From JAABTH01 sp964492615 (GTDB lineage: Bacteria; Bacillota; Dethiobacteria; DTU022): a DNA stretch of 64,000 nucleotides. The notes under the pieces were generated by a model that saw only the letters and a program-made list of their open reading frames with translations, was not told the DNA's origin and made no database searches. Below are positions 53,281-62,273 of this stretch, piece after piece. Where the stretch lies: the NCBI GenBank assembly GCA_964492615.1, contig CAZBKZ010000002.1, positions 90,373-154,372 of the forward strand, read 5' to 3'. A program made the position numbers and the translations under genes. Position 1 is the stretch's first letter. Each line of letters opens with the position of its first letter.

Positions 53281-53370
53281 GACTGTTAATGGCAAACCTG
53301 TAGTAATACAGGGGCGCAAAGCCATGGGTCCAGGAAGCGGATTGCCAGGTTGCCGGTCTATAGATGGGTG
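53281..53370 (+). promoter_or_regulatory. c-di-GMP-I (GEMM) riboswitch of the flagellar operon
   Basis: A canonical class I aptamer. GGCAAACC (53291-53298) opens the P2 stem, which is capped by a GTAA GNRA tetraloop (53304-53307). The core GGGCGCAAAGCCATGGGTCC is followed by GCCAGGTTGCCGGTC. Both conserved GCAAA segments are intact. A short hairpin and an intrinsic terminator lie between the aptamer and flgB, so ligand binding is expected to change readthrough into the basal-body operon. Class I riboswitches upstream of flgB are known in clostridia, where they shut off flagellar genes. Confidence 0.93.
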
Positions 53371-53390
53371 AAAAGCCCCTACCTATAACC

Positions 53391-53420
53391 AGAGGCAGCC
53401 GAAAGGCAGCCTCTTTTAAT
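53391..53420 (+). terminator. Riboswitch-linked terminator before flgB
   Basis: A 10-bp stem AGAGGCAGCC / GGCAGCCTCT (one A-A mismatch) with GAAA loop, then TTTTAATT. Its position between riboswitch and flgB identifies it as the expression platform. Confidence 0.8.
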
Positions 53421-53440
53421 TAAAAGCGGGGGGTGTAGGG

Positions 53441-53845
53441 TTGACTATTTTTCGCGATGAAACAACGAACCGGTTGATCAAAGGGCTCGATGCAGCAGCC
53501 CTGCGCCAGCAGGTAACCGCTCATAACCTAGCTAACCTTAACACGCCCAATTTCAACCGGAGCGATGTATCTTTCGAGGATGAACTGATGCGGGCCCGTC
53601 AGCAGGCTGATACTCCTCTGGCCAGAACCCATGATAAACACTTCCCCATTACTCCCGGCCCGGAGATAACCCCAAAAATTAAAACTGATACCACCACAAC
53701 CCGCAGGATAGATGGTAATAACGTTGATATAGAGCGTGAAATGCTCAATCTTGTCAGTAACCAGCTGCGTTATAACACTTATGTACAGAGGCTTAATGGC
53801 CGTTTTGACAACTGGCGTTATGTTATTAACGAAGGGAGGCGTTAA
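53441..53845 (+). CDS. flgB: Flagellar basal-body rod protein FlgB
   Basis: A 134-residue proximal rod protein with the family motif ALRQQVTAHNLANLNTPNF and the C-terminal VDIEREMLNLVSNQLRYNTYV. The start is TTG, with GGGGGGTGTAGGG upstream. It is the first gene of a long operon led by the c-di-GMP-I riboswitch and is followed by flgC three bases later. Confidence 0.95.
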   Translation: MTIFRDETTNRLIKGLDAAALRQQVTAHNLANLNTPNFNRSDVSFEDELMRARQQADTPLARTHDKHFPITPGPEITPKIKTDTTTTRRIDGNNVDIEREMLNLVSNQLRYNTYVQRLNGRFDNWRYVINEGRR

Positions 53846-53848
53846 ATA

Positions 53849-54310
53849 GTGAGTTTTTTCCCTGAGTTTCGTATTTCGGGTTCAGCCCTTACTGCAGAGA
53901 AAACCAGGCTTGATGTTGTTGCAGGAAATTTGGCCAACATGAATACAACGCGCACACCTGAGGGTGGTCCATACAAAAGAAGGACTGTGGTTTTTTCTGA
54001 AGATCTGGCGGCAAGCCGCAGCAGGCGGATGATAGTTGCTCCTTTTGTTCCCAGCTCGGCGGTAGGCGGTGCTTACAGGGGACAGGGAGTCCGTGTTGAT
54101 CGTATTCTAGCTGATCACCGGGATCCGATGATGGTATACGATCCTGAACACCCGGATGCCCGTGAGGATGGATATGTTTTGTATCCCAATGTTGAACTGG
54201 CCAAGGAAATGACTGATATGATAACTGCTCAGCGTTCATATGAGGCTAATGTTACAGCTATACAGACTGCAAAGAGCCTTTATACCAAAGCTTTGGAAAT
54301 AGGAAGATAG
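53849..54310 (+). CDS. flgC: Flagellar basal-body rod protein FlgC
   Basis: A 153-residue proximal rod protein. It has ALTAEKTRLDVVAGNLANMN near the N-terminus, HPDAREDGYVLYPNVELAKE and the C-terminal RSYEANVTAIQTAKSLYTKA. The start is GTG, four bases after the flgB stop, with GGGAGG inside the end of flgB. Confidence 0.96.
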   Translation: MSFFPEFRISGSALTAEKTRLDVVAGNLANMNTTRTPEGGPYKRRTVVFSEDLAASRSRRMIVAPFVPSSAVGGAYRGQGVRVDRILADHRDPMMVYDPEHPDAREDGYVLYPNVELAKEMTDMITAQRSYEANVTAIQTAKSLYTKALEIGR

Positions 54311-54321
54311 GGGGTTGAGAG

Positions 54322-54624
54322 GTGGTCGTTAACTCTGTTGGCAGGGCAGAAGCTTTTATTAACAAAAATTTTGTTTTACAGACCAGGAACCCTGAAGAAT
54401 CGGATCCAAAATTTGCTGATACTCTTCGAGGTGTTCTCGGTCAGGTTAACCGCCTGCAGATTGAAGCTGATACGGCAACCGAACAGCTAATGAGCGGGAA
54501 CATCGAAAACCTGCACCAGGTGATGATAAAAGCTGAGGAAGCCCAGCTAAGCCTGCAGTTTACCGTTCAGATAGTAAACAAGGTGCTTCAGGCATACCAG
54601 GAGATTGCGCGAATGCAGATATAA
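54322..54624 (+). CDS. fliE: Flagellar hook-basal body protein FliE
   Basis: A 100-residue protein that joins the MS ring to the rod. It shows the FliE C-terminal pattern NLHQVMIKAEEAQLSLQ followed by VNKVLQAYQEIARMQI. The start is GTG. It is 11 bases after flgC and 15 before fliF. Confidence 0.94.
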   Translation: MVVNSVGRAEAFINKNFVLQTRNPEESDPKFADTLRGVLGQVNRLQIEADTATEQLMSGNIENLHQVMIKAEEAQLSLQFTVQIVNKVLQAYQEIARMQI

Positions 54625-54639
54625 TAACGAGGTGTATTA

Positions 54640-56208
54640 ATGGCTGACGAAGTTAATGTGCAGGCAGAAGAAGCAGAAAACACTGGTTCCCTGGCCAGGA
54701 TTTGGAACGGGTTACGTCCTCCCGTTCGTTTTGGTATTTTAGCCGTTGGGGCGCTGGTTTTTATCATAATTATAATTCTATCAGTTAACAGCGCGACTCC
54801 TGCCCAGATGGAAGTTTTATTTCATCGGCTTGATCCGGTTCAGGCCCGTGATGTAGCCGCACACCTTGATGAAATCGGGGTTAATTACCAGATTGCTGAT
54901 GACGGCAGTACCATTCTTGTTCCCCGTGAACAGCGGGATCGTCTGCGGTTAACGCTATCGCCGGATCTTTATGCACAGGGTATCGGTTTTGCTCTTTTCG
55001 AAAACGGCGGCCTTGTTGCCAGCGATTTTGAAAGAAGGGCCCAGTGGCAGATTGCCCTGGAGGAGGAACTGCGGCGTACAATAGCAAGCCTTGATGCGGT
55101 TGATCAGGCCAGGGTCCACCTGGTAATAACCGAAGAAGGAGTTTTTATAAGGGAAAGGCAGGATCCTTCAGCCTCAATATTCCTCAGGCTAAAACCACTG
55201 GCTTCTTTAACTGACGGGCAGGTGCGGGGTATTCTCAGCCTGGTAGCCGGGAGCGTGGAAGGGTTGAAGCCTGAAAACGTAACTATAGTAGACTCAACGG
55301 GAAACATTTTATATGATGCTTTTGCTGCCATTGATGATCTGTCAGTATCCCTAGCAGTAGAAGGTAATTTGAAGCTGAAGCGCCAATTTGAAACAGAACT
55401 GGAAAGAAGATTACGCTCGATCCTGGAGCAGGTCTATGGCCCCGGCCGGGCTGTGGCCATGGTATCTGCCGATCTTGATTTTGATTCCAGGGAAACAACG
55501 GTAGTCAGCTATGAAGACAATCCAGTCACCCGTTCCACTCACCGTCTGGAGGAACGATCCGAGAATCTTGCTGTACAGGGCGAAGAGGTGGGAGAACCAA
55601 ATATTCCCGGCCAGGCGGCAGTTATTGGTGATGGGGGCGGCGACTCTTTTTATGAAAGAATTGAAGAAATAGTAAACTACGAAGTTGGTGAAACCCGTGA
55701 GTATATAGCTGCTGCTCCGGGGCAGGTCATACGCTTATCAACTGCGGTAATCATAGATAGTGACGGGAATGATCCTTTTCTGGAAGAGCAGGTAATTGAC
55801 CTGGTTAACTCGGCTATTGGCGTTAACGAAGCCAGGGGTGATACAGTAAGTGTGCAGCTTCTTCCTTTTGACAGCGACTGGATCCTGGATCCGGATGCTG
55901 TGGTTGATGCTCCTGAGGTTGTAGCATTTCCCCTGATCTATGCCGTTATTGCCGGACTTGCGCTATTGCTGATTCTGCTTGTTGTTTACCTGATTATGAG
56001 GAAAAGAAGAGCGGCGGCATATGAAGAGGAAGAGATTGACCTGGACGAGTATTCACTTGAAGAACAGCTTGAAGCAAGAATGAAGCAGGATGATGTTGAG
56101 AAAGAATCCAGTGAAGCAGAAAGCAAGGCTCAATCGATACGTAAGCTGGCCAAGGAAGAACCGGAAAGTGTGGCCGGTTTACTAAAAACCTGGCTGGCGG
56201 AGGAATAA
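54640..56208 (+). CDS. fliF: Flagellar MS-ring protein FliF
   Basis: A 522-residue membrane protein forming the MS ring. Two membrane helices are visible (about 30-50 and 434-455), with the YscJ/FliF ring-building domains between (for example EEELRRTIASLDAVDQARVH). The cytoplasmic tail (about 455-522) ends SVAGLLKTWLAEE, the FliG-binding motif. The stop overlaps the fliG start, so the pair is translationally coupled. Confidence 0.96.
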   Translation: MADEVNVQAEEAENTGSLARIWNGLRPPVRFGILAVGALVFIIIIILSVNSATPAQMEVLFHRLDPVQARDVAAHLDEIGVNYQIADDGSTILVPREQRDRLRLTLSPDLYAQGIGFALFENGGLVASDFERRAQWQIALEEELRRTIASLDAVDQARVHLVITEEGVFIRERQDPSASIFLRLKPLASLTDGQVRGILSLVAGSVEGLKPENVTIVDSTGNILYDAFAAIDDLSVSLAVEGNLKLKRQFETELERRLRSILEQVYGPGRAVAMVSADLDFDSRETTVVSYEDNPVTRSTHRLEERSENLAVQGEEVGEPNIPGQAAVIGDGGGDSFYERIEEIVNYEVGETREYIAAAPGQVIRLSTAVIIDSDGNDPFLEEQVIDLVNSAIGVNEARGDTVSVQLLPFDSDWILDPDAVVDAPEVVAFPLIYAVIAGLALLLILLVVYLIMRKRRAAAYEEEEIDLDEYSLEEQLEARMKQDDVEKESSEAESKAQSIRKLAKEEPESVAGLLKTWLAEE

Positions 56209-57227
56209 TGGCAAATTCAGTTGCGACAAAAAAAGTGTCAGGTTTGAGGAAGATTGCGATCTTTCTGCTTGCCTTAGGTCCAAATATGTCTGCTTCCATT
56301 CTTAAGCACTTCAATGAAGCCGAGATTGAGAAAATCAGCATGGAAATTGCCAATACCACCCGGGTTGAGCGGGGCAACCTTGATGATGTTCTTAATGAAT
56401 TTCTGGCCATCCATGAAGCCCAGCAGTACATGGTTAACGGCGGGTATGATTATGCCAGGGAAATTTTAGAGCAGACTCTCGGACCGCAAAAAGCTGCTGA
56501 CCTGATGAAGCGCTTGAAAGAGTCAAGCAAGGTTAAACCTTTTACCTTTGTGCGCAACGCCGATGCCAAGCAATTGGTGAACATGATCAGCCAGGAGCAC
56601 CCGCAAACCATAGCTTTTATCCTTTCCTATCTCGATTCTGATCAGGCTGCCACAGTGTTAGCTGAGCTTCCCCAGGAGATTCAGAGCGATATAGCAAGGA
56701 GAATTGCACTGATGGAGCGTACTTCCCCCCAGATTATTAAAGGGGTGGAAAGTGTTATGAAAGAACGTTTATCGACCATTTTTCAACAGGATTTTACAAC
56801 AGCCGGCGGTATTGGCGCTGTGGTAGATATTCTTAATAACGTGGACAGGGGAACTGAAAAGTTGATCCTGGAAGAGCTGGAAAAAGAAGATGCAGAGCTG
56901 GCCGAAACTATCAGGCAGCAAATGTTCATCTTTGAAGATATAGTTAATCTTGATGACGCATCGATACAACGTATTGTTCGCGATCTGGACAATAATGATA
57001 TTGCCATGGCTCTCAAGGGAGCCAGTGAAGAAGTTAAGAACCGTATTTTCAAGAATATTTCCAAGCGGGCCGGCGAAATCCTGGAAGAAAACATGGAATT
57101 TATGGGCCCGGTCAGGCTGCGTGAAGTAGAAGAGGCACAGCAAAGGGTTGTTGCTGTTATCAGGCGTTTAGATGAAAGCGGTGAAATAATTATCTCGCGG
57201 GGTGGCGACGATGCGATTATCGCTTAA
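56208..57227 (+). CDS. fliG: Flagellar motor switch protein FliG
   Basis: A 339-residue switch protein with N, middle and C domains. It has KIAIFLLALGPNMSASILKH at the start, the middle EHPQTIAFILSYLDSDQAA, and the torque helix region FEDIVNLDDASIQRIVRDLD through FMGPVRLREVEEAQQRVV. It transmits torque between stator and MS ring. Its ATG overlaps the fliF stop by one base. Length is standard. Confidence 0.97.
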   Translation: MANSVATKKVSGLRKIAIFLLALGPNMSASILKHFNEAEIEKISMEIANTTRVERGNLDDVLNEFLAIHEAQQYMVNGGYDYAREILEQTLGPQKAADLMKRLKESSKVKPFTFVRNADAKQLVNMISQEHPQTIAFILSYLDSDQAATVLAELPQEIQSDIARRIALMERTSPQIIKGVESVMKERLSTIFQQDFTTAGGIGAVVDILNNVDRGTEKLILEELEKEDAELAETIRQQMFIFEDIVNLDDASIQRIVRDLDNNDIAMALKGASEEVKNRIFKNISKRAGEILEENMEFMGPVRLREVEEAQQRVVAVIRRLDESGEIIISRGGDDAIIA

Positions 57228-58089
57228 GAATGTTTTTAAGAACCCGCAGGTCTGCGGGAAATGCCCCTATGATCAAAATCGTGAATATTCCGGTGACAGA
57301 TCACAGGAGCAGGTGCCGCTGGATTCGGGGAACCCTTCTGGTCTTCGCCAACCGGATAATGAGACATTTGTGTTTTGGACTGAACTGCCGGATCACAAAG
57401 AGGAATGTGAAGATGACTGTCATTCCGGAGAAGCGGATGGAAATGAATTCTCCGCTGAGCAGGATAGATTAAAGAGAATAGAGCGTGAACTGAGGGCAAA
57501 GCATAAAGCAGCTGAACAGGAACTGGAAGAAAATGTTCTAAAACGTCTCGAGGAAGGTTATGAAGAGGGAAAAGCAAGGGCGGAAGAGGAATGCCGCGCG
57601 ATTAGAGAGAAGGCTGAATCTCTGCTTCGCGAAGCCGAACTGAATATTCGCGAAGCCCGCCAGAAATCAAAAGAAATTATCGCATCATCTGAACATAAAA
57701 TTGTCGAACTGGCGGTGGCGGTGGCCGAAAGGCTGGTCAGAACCCAGCTCAGCATAGATCCCGATACCATTACTGCCGTAGTGCGTGATACTATGAATAT
57801 ATTGAACGGCGGGGATCAGGTTGAACTCTATGTAAATCCTGCCGATCTCGATTCATGCCTGAACTTCAGCAAACAGTTAAAGGATGAGTTCAGAGAGATA
57901 AGTAGGCTGGAAATACTTCCCGATGAAGGGATACCCCGCGGGAGCTGCCGTATAGAATCAGAAAGCGGTGTCGCAGAATATCTTCTTGAAGAGGAAAAGG
58001 AACAGTTGAAAGAAACTTTACTGAAGCTGGCCCGTGACGAAGAGGATACACTGATTGCCGAGGAGGATTCTTCTTATGGCAATCACTGA
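57211..58089 (+). CDS. fliH: Flagellar assembly protein FliH
   Basis: A 292-residue regulator of the export ATPase. It has a Glu-rich coiled-coil middle (about 95-165, EELEENVLKRLEEGYEEGKA) and the conserved C-terminal domain (IVELAVAVAERLVRTQL and LEILPDEGIPRGSCRIES). ATG 57211 is chosen with GGGGTGG upstream; GTG 57202 is an alternative. The N-terminus contains a CxxC pair (CGKC), unusual for FliH. It overlaps fliG by 17 bases and fliI by 14. Confidence 0.9.
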   Translation: MRLSLKNVFKNPQVCGKCPYDQNREYSGDRSQEQVPLDSGNPSGLRQPDNETFVFWTELPDHKEECEDDCHSGEADGNEFSAEQDRLKRIERELRAKHKAAEQELEENVLKRLEEGYEEGKARAEEECRAIREKAESLLREAELNIREARQKSKEIIASSEHKIVELAVAVAERLVRTQLSIDPDTITAVVRDTMNILNGGDQVELYVNPADLDSCLNFSKQLKDEFREISRLEILPDEGIPRGSCRIESESGVAEYLLEEEKEQLKETLLKLARDEEDTLIAEEDSSYGNH

Positions 58090-59401
58090 GTCAGGAAACG
58101 GCAGGTATCTGTCTACGTTAACTTCACTTTCCGGGGGCAGGGTTTTGGGAAAAGTACGGCAAGTGATCGGCCTGGTTATTGAAGTTAGCGGGATCAGGCC
58201 TTTTATTGGAGAGATTTGTAATATACGATCAACTACAGGGGAAACCTTTATAGCTGAAGTTGTTGGTTTCAGGGAAAAATGCAGCCTCTTGATGCCCCTG
58301 GGCAACCTGCAGGGTATAGCGCCAGGTTGTATAGTTGAACCGACTGGAAAGAATTTTTCAGTCAGGGTGGGAGACGGTCTGAAAGGCCTGGTTTTGGACG
58401 GCCTGGGTAATCTTCTGGAAAACGGCCTGTCTGCCCTTGGTGAAAATGAAGGTATGGAATACCCGGTAAACAATACTCCACCCAATCCCCTGGAAAGGCG
58501 GCCGATTGAATCTGTTCTTTCCACCGGGGTTAAAGTAATAGACAGCCTGATGACCTGTGGAGAAGGTCAGAGGGTAGGTATATTTTCCGGAAGCGGTGTA
58601 GGCAAAAGCACGATGCTGGGCATGATAGCCCGGCACAGCGATTCAGATGTAAACGTGATTGCCTTAATTGGCGAACGGGGTCGTGAAGTTGGAGATTTCA
58701 TCAAACGCGATCTCGGGGAAGAAGGATTAAAACGATCTGTCGTAGTTGTTTCCACTTCTGATCGCCCGGCCCTGGAAAGGGTTATGGGGGCCCTGGTGGC
58801 AATAACCATTGCTGAATATTTTCGCGATTTAGGGGCCAAGGTAATTTTTATGATGGATTCGGTTACCCGCTTCTGCATGGCCCAGAGAGAAATCGGCCTG
58901 GCTGTTGGGGAACCTCCTTCAGCAAAGGGTTACACACCCTCTGTATTTGCCCTGATTGCCAGGTTTCTGGAACGCTCCGGCACTTCCAGGGATGGTAGCA
59001 TTACCGGTTTTTATAATGTCCTGGTAGACGGGGATGATTTTAATGAACCGATTACTGATGCAGTGCGTTCTGTGCTGGACGGACATATAGTGCTTTCCAG
59101 GAAATTGGCATCTCAAAACCATTTTCCGGCAGCCGACGTTTTAAACAGTAACAGCCGGCTGATGCTAAACCTGATTGACGACAGGCACAGGGAGCTTGCA
59201 GCAGAAGCAAGAAAGCTGCTGTCGACTTACGAATCGATGGAGGATTTAATTAATATCGGGGCTTATGTACCGGGATCGCAGCCTGAGATCGATCGTTCTA
59301 TCCAGCGGCGTCCTGAACTACTTAAGTTTCTAAGGCAGGAACCCGAAGAAAGTTATTCGTTAAATGACGCTCTCTCTGCGCTGGAAAAAGCAGTTGTTTA
59401 A
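58076..59401 (+). CDS. fliI: Flagellum-specific ATPase FliI
   Basis: A 441-residue F1-beta-like ATPase of the flagellar type III export apparatus. Walker A is GSGVGKST (near 172), Walker B VIFMMDSVTRF (near 256), followed by AQREIGLAVGEPPSAKGY. ATG 58076 has GAGGAGG nine bases upstream; a TTG at 58055 would extend it inside fliH. It unfolds or releases export substrates together with FliH and FliJ. Confidence 0.97.
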   Translation: MAITESGNGRYLSTLTSLSGGRVLGKVRQVIGLVIEVSGIRPFIGEICNIRSTTGETFIAEVVGFREKCSLLMPLGNLQGIAPGCIVEPTGKNFSVRVGDGLKGLVLDGLGNLLENGLSALGENEGMEYPVNNTPPNPLERRPIESVLSTGVKVIDSLMTCGEGQRVGIFSGSGVGKSTMLGMIARHSDSDVNVIALIGERGREVGDFIKRDLGEEGLKRSVVVVSTSDRPALERVMGALVAITIAEYFRDLGAKVIFMMDSVTRFCMAQREIGLAVGEPPSAKGYTPSVFALIARFLERSGTSRDGSITGFYNVLVDGDDFNEPITDAVRSVLDGHIVLSRKLASQNHFPAADVLNSNSRLMLNLIDDRHRELAAEARKLLSTYESMEDLINIGAYVPGSQPEIDRSIQRRPELLKFLRQEPEESYSLNDALSALEKAVV

Positions 59402-59422
59402 GCAAAAGGATGGTTGCCGATT

Positions 59423-59878
59423 ATGAGTTCCTTCAGCTTCAGGTTACAGAGATTGCTTGGATTTCGCCATATTCAGGAAGAAGAGGCGAAACGCGAACTG
59501 GGTATACGCCGCCTGGCGATGGAGAAAGAGGCAACCCGGTTGAGCAACTTGCGGCGGGAAGAGGAAGAAGTTCTCAGGCAGTGGCGCAGGCAGCTTGATC
59601 AGGAGATAGAACTGCCGAGGCTGCAATTGACCCAGGAATATAGCAGGGTTTTGGAAAACAGGTTGCTCAGTCAGAGTGAACAGCATCGTAAATCAGAGGA
59701 TCGGGTTAATGAACAGCGTGAAGTGGCCAGGCAGTGCTGGCGTAAAAAAAGAATGCTGGAAGTTTTAAAAGACAAGGCCAGGCTTGAACATATACAACGT
59801 GAACAGGTAGCTGAACAAAATTTAATAGATGAACTGGTTATGAACTCATACTTCAGGAAAGGAGGTGATGAAAAATGA
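59423..59878 (+). CDS. fliJ: Flagellar export protein FliJ
   Basis: A 151-residue coiled-coil protein that connects the FliI hexamer to the export gate. It starts MSSFSFRLQRLLGFRHIQEE, the typical FliJ opening, and continues with heptads to RLEHIQREQVAEQNLIDEL. TTG 59414 is an alternative start. The stop overlaps the fliK start (ATGA), so translation is coupled. Confidence 0.9.
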   Translation: MSSFSFRLQRLLGFRHIQEEEAKRELGIRRLAMEKEATRLSNLRREEEEVLRQWRRQLDQEIELPRLQLTQEYSRVLENRLLSQSEQHRKSEDRVNEQREVARQCWRKKRMLEVLKDKARLEHIQREQVAEQNLIDELVMNSYFRKGGDEK

Positions 59879-61323
59879 AAGTGGATCTAACTCTACTGGA
59901 GCAGATTGTTTCTTCCGGGAAAGCTCCTTCTGGGGCAAGTAATAACCTGGATGCAGGTGCATTTGCTGCCCTTTTGAACCAGGCGCTTGCTGCCGTAATT
60001 GACGATAGTGGTCTGCAGGCTGAAGAGCAGGCTGAAGGATTGGCGCTTTTTATCGATCAGCTGAGTGATGAAAACACTGATATTGGGGAGCTGTTCGCGG
60101 ATGCTGGGAAAGAGCAAGCTGAAGGAGATCAGCAAACCATTAACGAGCAATTTATGTTTGCAGTTGAAATGCTTGCCGATCGTCAGTCAGCAGATTCATC
60201 TGTGAAGCAGGAAGGTATGAATGATCAATTCCTCCGGCAGGAGAAAGAAGTAGCAGCTACTGCTTCTGAAATTAATCCTGGTGAAAAAGGCAAAGGTTTC
60301 GCGGAGAGCACTTCTTCCGCGACAGCCGTAAAAGTTGATCCTGACCCTGAGAAAATCCAATTTGGGGATAAAAAGAATCACAGCCCTCAGGAGAACAGCT
60401 TAAAAGGCGAAAGGGAGAATGCTTCCCGGGTAATGGGCAGTGCGGAAGAAAACCAAGCCCTTAAAGGCAGGCCCGGTGTCGAGAGCTCCGAGAAAAACCC
60501 TCTTCCGGATAAGCCGGCCCCACGTTTTGCCGGAGATCAGGCAGAGAAGACTGATTTTAAAGATCTGGCCGGACAGGCAAGGCAGATTCCCCGGGAGAAA
60601 GCGGCTGAAGGGCGCGAGCAGTTCAACAGCAGGACGGGACAAAATGAACCTTCTGCGGCGGTAAAAAACGAACCTCCTGCAGGCAAAACAACAGATGTTT
60701 TTCAGGATAAAGGAATGGATGTCCAGAATGAGCTTAGCTCTAAAATGGCTCGTGCCGAAACGGTTTCTGCAAAACCACAGGCTAGTAACGTTCCTGCTGA
60801 ACAGCTGCACATAAACCAGCAACCGGCGATCCAGGGTGACCAAGCCGTAAGAGCTGAGGTTGTCCTGCAATCCCAGGATAATTCAGGCCTTCGCCAGAAT
60901 GTGATGCAGCAGCTTGAAGGAAAACTGGTTTATCTGCGTGAAAGCGCAAACAATCCTGCCGAAATGCGTCTAACCCTTAATCCACCCGAACTGGGTGAAG
61001 TGACAATCCGGGTTTTCTCCAGGCAGGGGAAGCTTTCAGCATCCATTGTTGCTGAATCTCACCTGGTAAAAGAAATAATCGAAAGCTCTATTTCTGAGTT
61101 GCGCCAAAGGATGAATTTTGTCGGTATCCAGTTTGAGCAGCTTGATGTTTCCACCTCGGACGGCCATTCAGGAGAATCAGACCGGTCGGATGGAAGTTTA
61201 GGTGCTTCAAGACCAAACAACCCCGATTTACGGGGCGGCGAACTTACGGCTGCAGAAAACGGCCTCGGTTCACAGGCAGCTGTTTCCGAAACGGGAAACC
61301 ACATAATCGATTACCTGGCCTAG
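59875..61323 (+). CDS. fliK: Flagellar hook-length control protein FliK
   Basis: A 482-residue secreted ruler. The long N-terminal part (to about 335) is polar, low in complexity and poorly conserved. The C-terminal Flg_hook domain is clear: MRLTLNPPELGEVTIRVF, followed by LSASIVAESHLVKEII and MNFVGIQFEQLDVS. It measures hook length and switches export specificity. GGAGGTG lies just before the ATG. Confidence 0.93.
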   Translation: MKVDLTLLEQIVSSGKAPSGASNNLDAGAFAALLNQALAAVIDDSGLQAEEQAEGLALFIDQLSDENTDIGELFADAGKEQAEGDQQTINEQFMFAVEMLADRQSADSSVKQEGMNDQFLRQEKEVAATASEINPGEKGKGFAESTSSATAVKVDPDPEKIQFGDKKNHSPQENSLKGERENASRVMGSAEENQALKGRPGVESSEKNPLPDKPAPRFAGDQAEKTDFKDLAGQARQIPREKAAEGREQFNSRTGQNEPSAAVKNEPPAGKTTDVFQDKGMDVQNELSSKMARAETVSAKPQASNVPAEQLHINQQPAIQGDQAVRAEVVLQSQDNSGLRQNVMQQLEGKLVYLRESANNPAEMRLTLNPPELGEVTIRVFSRQGKLSASIVAESHLVKEIIESSISELRQRMNFVGIQFEQLDVSTSDGHSGESDRSDGSLGASRPNNPDLRGGELTAAENGLGSQAAVSETGNHIIDYLA

Positions 61324-61342
61324 GAAGGAGGTTGGTTTAAAG

Positions 61343-61777
61343 ATGGATGTATCAGCTACAAATCAGGCAGCGACAACACAATATACTTCTGCCACAGGTC
61401 TGGCTGGTAACCAGCAGTTCAGTACAGATTTATTCCTGCAGCTGCTGGTAACCCAGCTGCGTTACCAGGATCCAATGTCGGAGAGCCAGGATACCGGTGA
61501 GCTGATTACCCAGTTAACCATGTTCACCCTGCTTGAGCAGGTCGTTAAACTTCAGCAGACTGTTGATCAACAATCGTTGATGCAAAGCAACCAGCAGGCC
61601 CTTAGCGTTCTCGGCAAAGAGGTTGAGGTGACAGGCATCGACGGTCTTCCCCTCAGGGGCACTGTCAGCGCGGTTGATATAAGCGGCTCGCGACCTTACC
61701 TGAAAATTGGGGAGTACGACTATCCGCTCAGCTCGCTTCTGCGGGTTGAAGGAGGCGATAACGAAAATGGTGAATAA
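61343..61777 (+). CDS. flgD: Flagellar hook scaffold protein FlgD
   Basis: A 144-residue short FlgD. The N-terminal export/cap part is visible (STDLFLQLLVTQLRYQDPM, ELITQLTMFTLLEQV), followed by an abbreviated beta domain (ALSVLGKEVEVTGIDG to LSSLLRVEGG). It caps the growing hook. GGAAGGAGG lies upstream. It overlaps the next start by 11 bases. Confidence 0.94.
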   Translation: MDVSATNQAATTQYTSATGLAGNQQFSTDLFLQLLVTQLRYQDPMSESQDTGELITQLTMFTLLEQVVKLQQTVDQQSLMQSNQQALSVLGKEVEVTGIDGLPLRGTVSAVDISGSRPYLKIGEYDYPLSSLLRVEGGDNENGE

Positions 61778-62165
61778 AACCGGTTCCAAGATCGAAGCCC
61801 ATATCCCAGCTGTAAAACAGAAGCCGGGCTGGGTTGACCAAAAAGGAGTTAAAGAGAAAAACAGTGATCTTTCCTTTCACCAGATGCTCGATCAGGTTAA
61901 GGGCAAGCGTGATGTAACTTTTTCCGCTCATGCCCGGGAAAGGATTGAAAGCCGCAAAATTGAGTTCAATGCAGAAGATATTTTTCGCATTGAAGAAGCT
62001 ATGGATAAGGTAACACAGAAAGGTTCCCGTTCATCTCTCCTGTTGTTTGGTGAGGTGGCTCTTCTGGCCAGTGTGCCTAACCGCACCATTATTACGGCAG
62101 TGGACGGAAGCGAAGAGCGGGAACAGATATTTACCGGTATAGACAGCGCGGTTATTTTAAAATAA
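61767..62165 (+). CDS. Flagellar operon protein (TIGR02530 family)
   Basis: A 132-residue protein of the family found between flgD and flgE in Firmicutes. The conserved part is the C-terminal half: FSAHARERIESRKIEF, EAMDKVTQKGSRSSLLL, VPNRTIITAVDG. The function is not known. ATG 61767 lies within the end of flgD, with GGAGG 12 bases upstream. It is followed by a 108-base gap before flgE. Confidence 0.88.
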   Translation: MVNKTGSKIEAHIPAVKQKPGWVDQKGVKEKNSDLSFHQMLDQVKGKRDVTFSAHARERIESRKIEFNAEDIFRIEEAMDKVTQKGSRSSLLLFGEVALLASVPNRTIITAVDGSEEREQIFTGIDSAVILK

Positions 62166-62273
62166 AGGCCGGACCTCCTTTCGAGGAAGCCTTGTTTCGC
62201 TGAATGACAGATGCGGAACGCCGTGCAGAATAAGCTTAACTATAAGCTAGAGCATATCAAGGAGGTTATTTGC

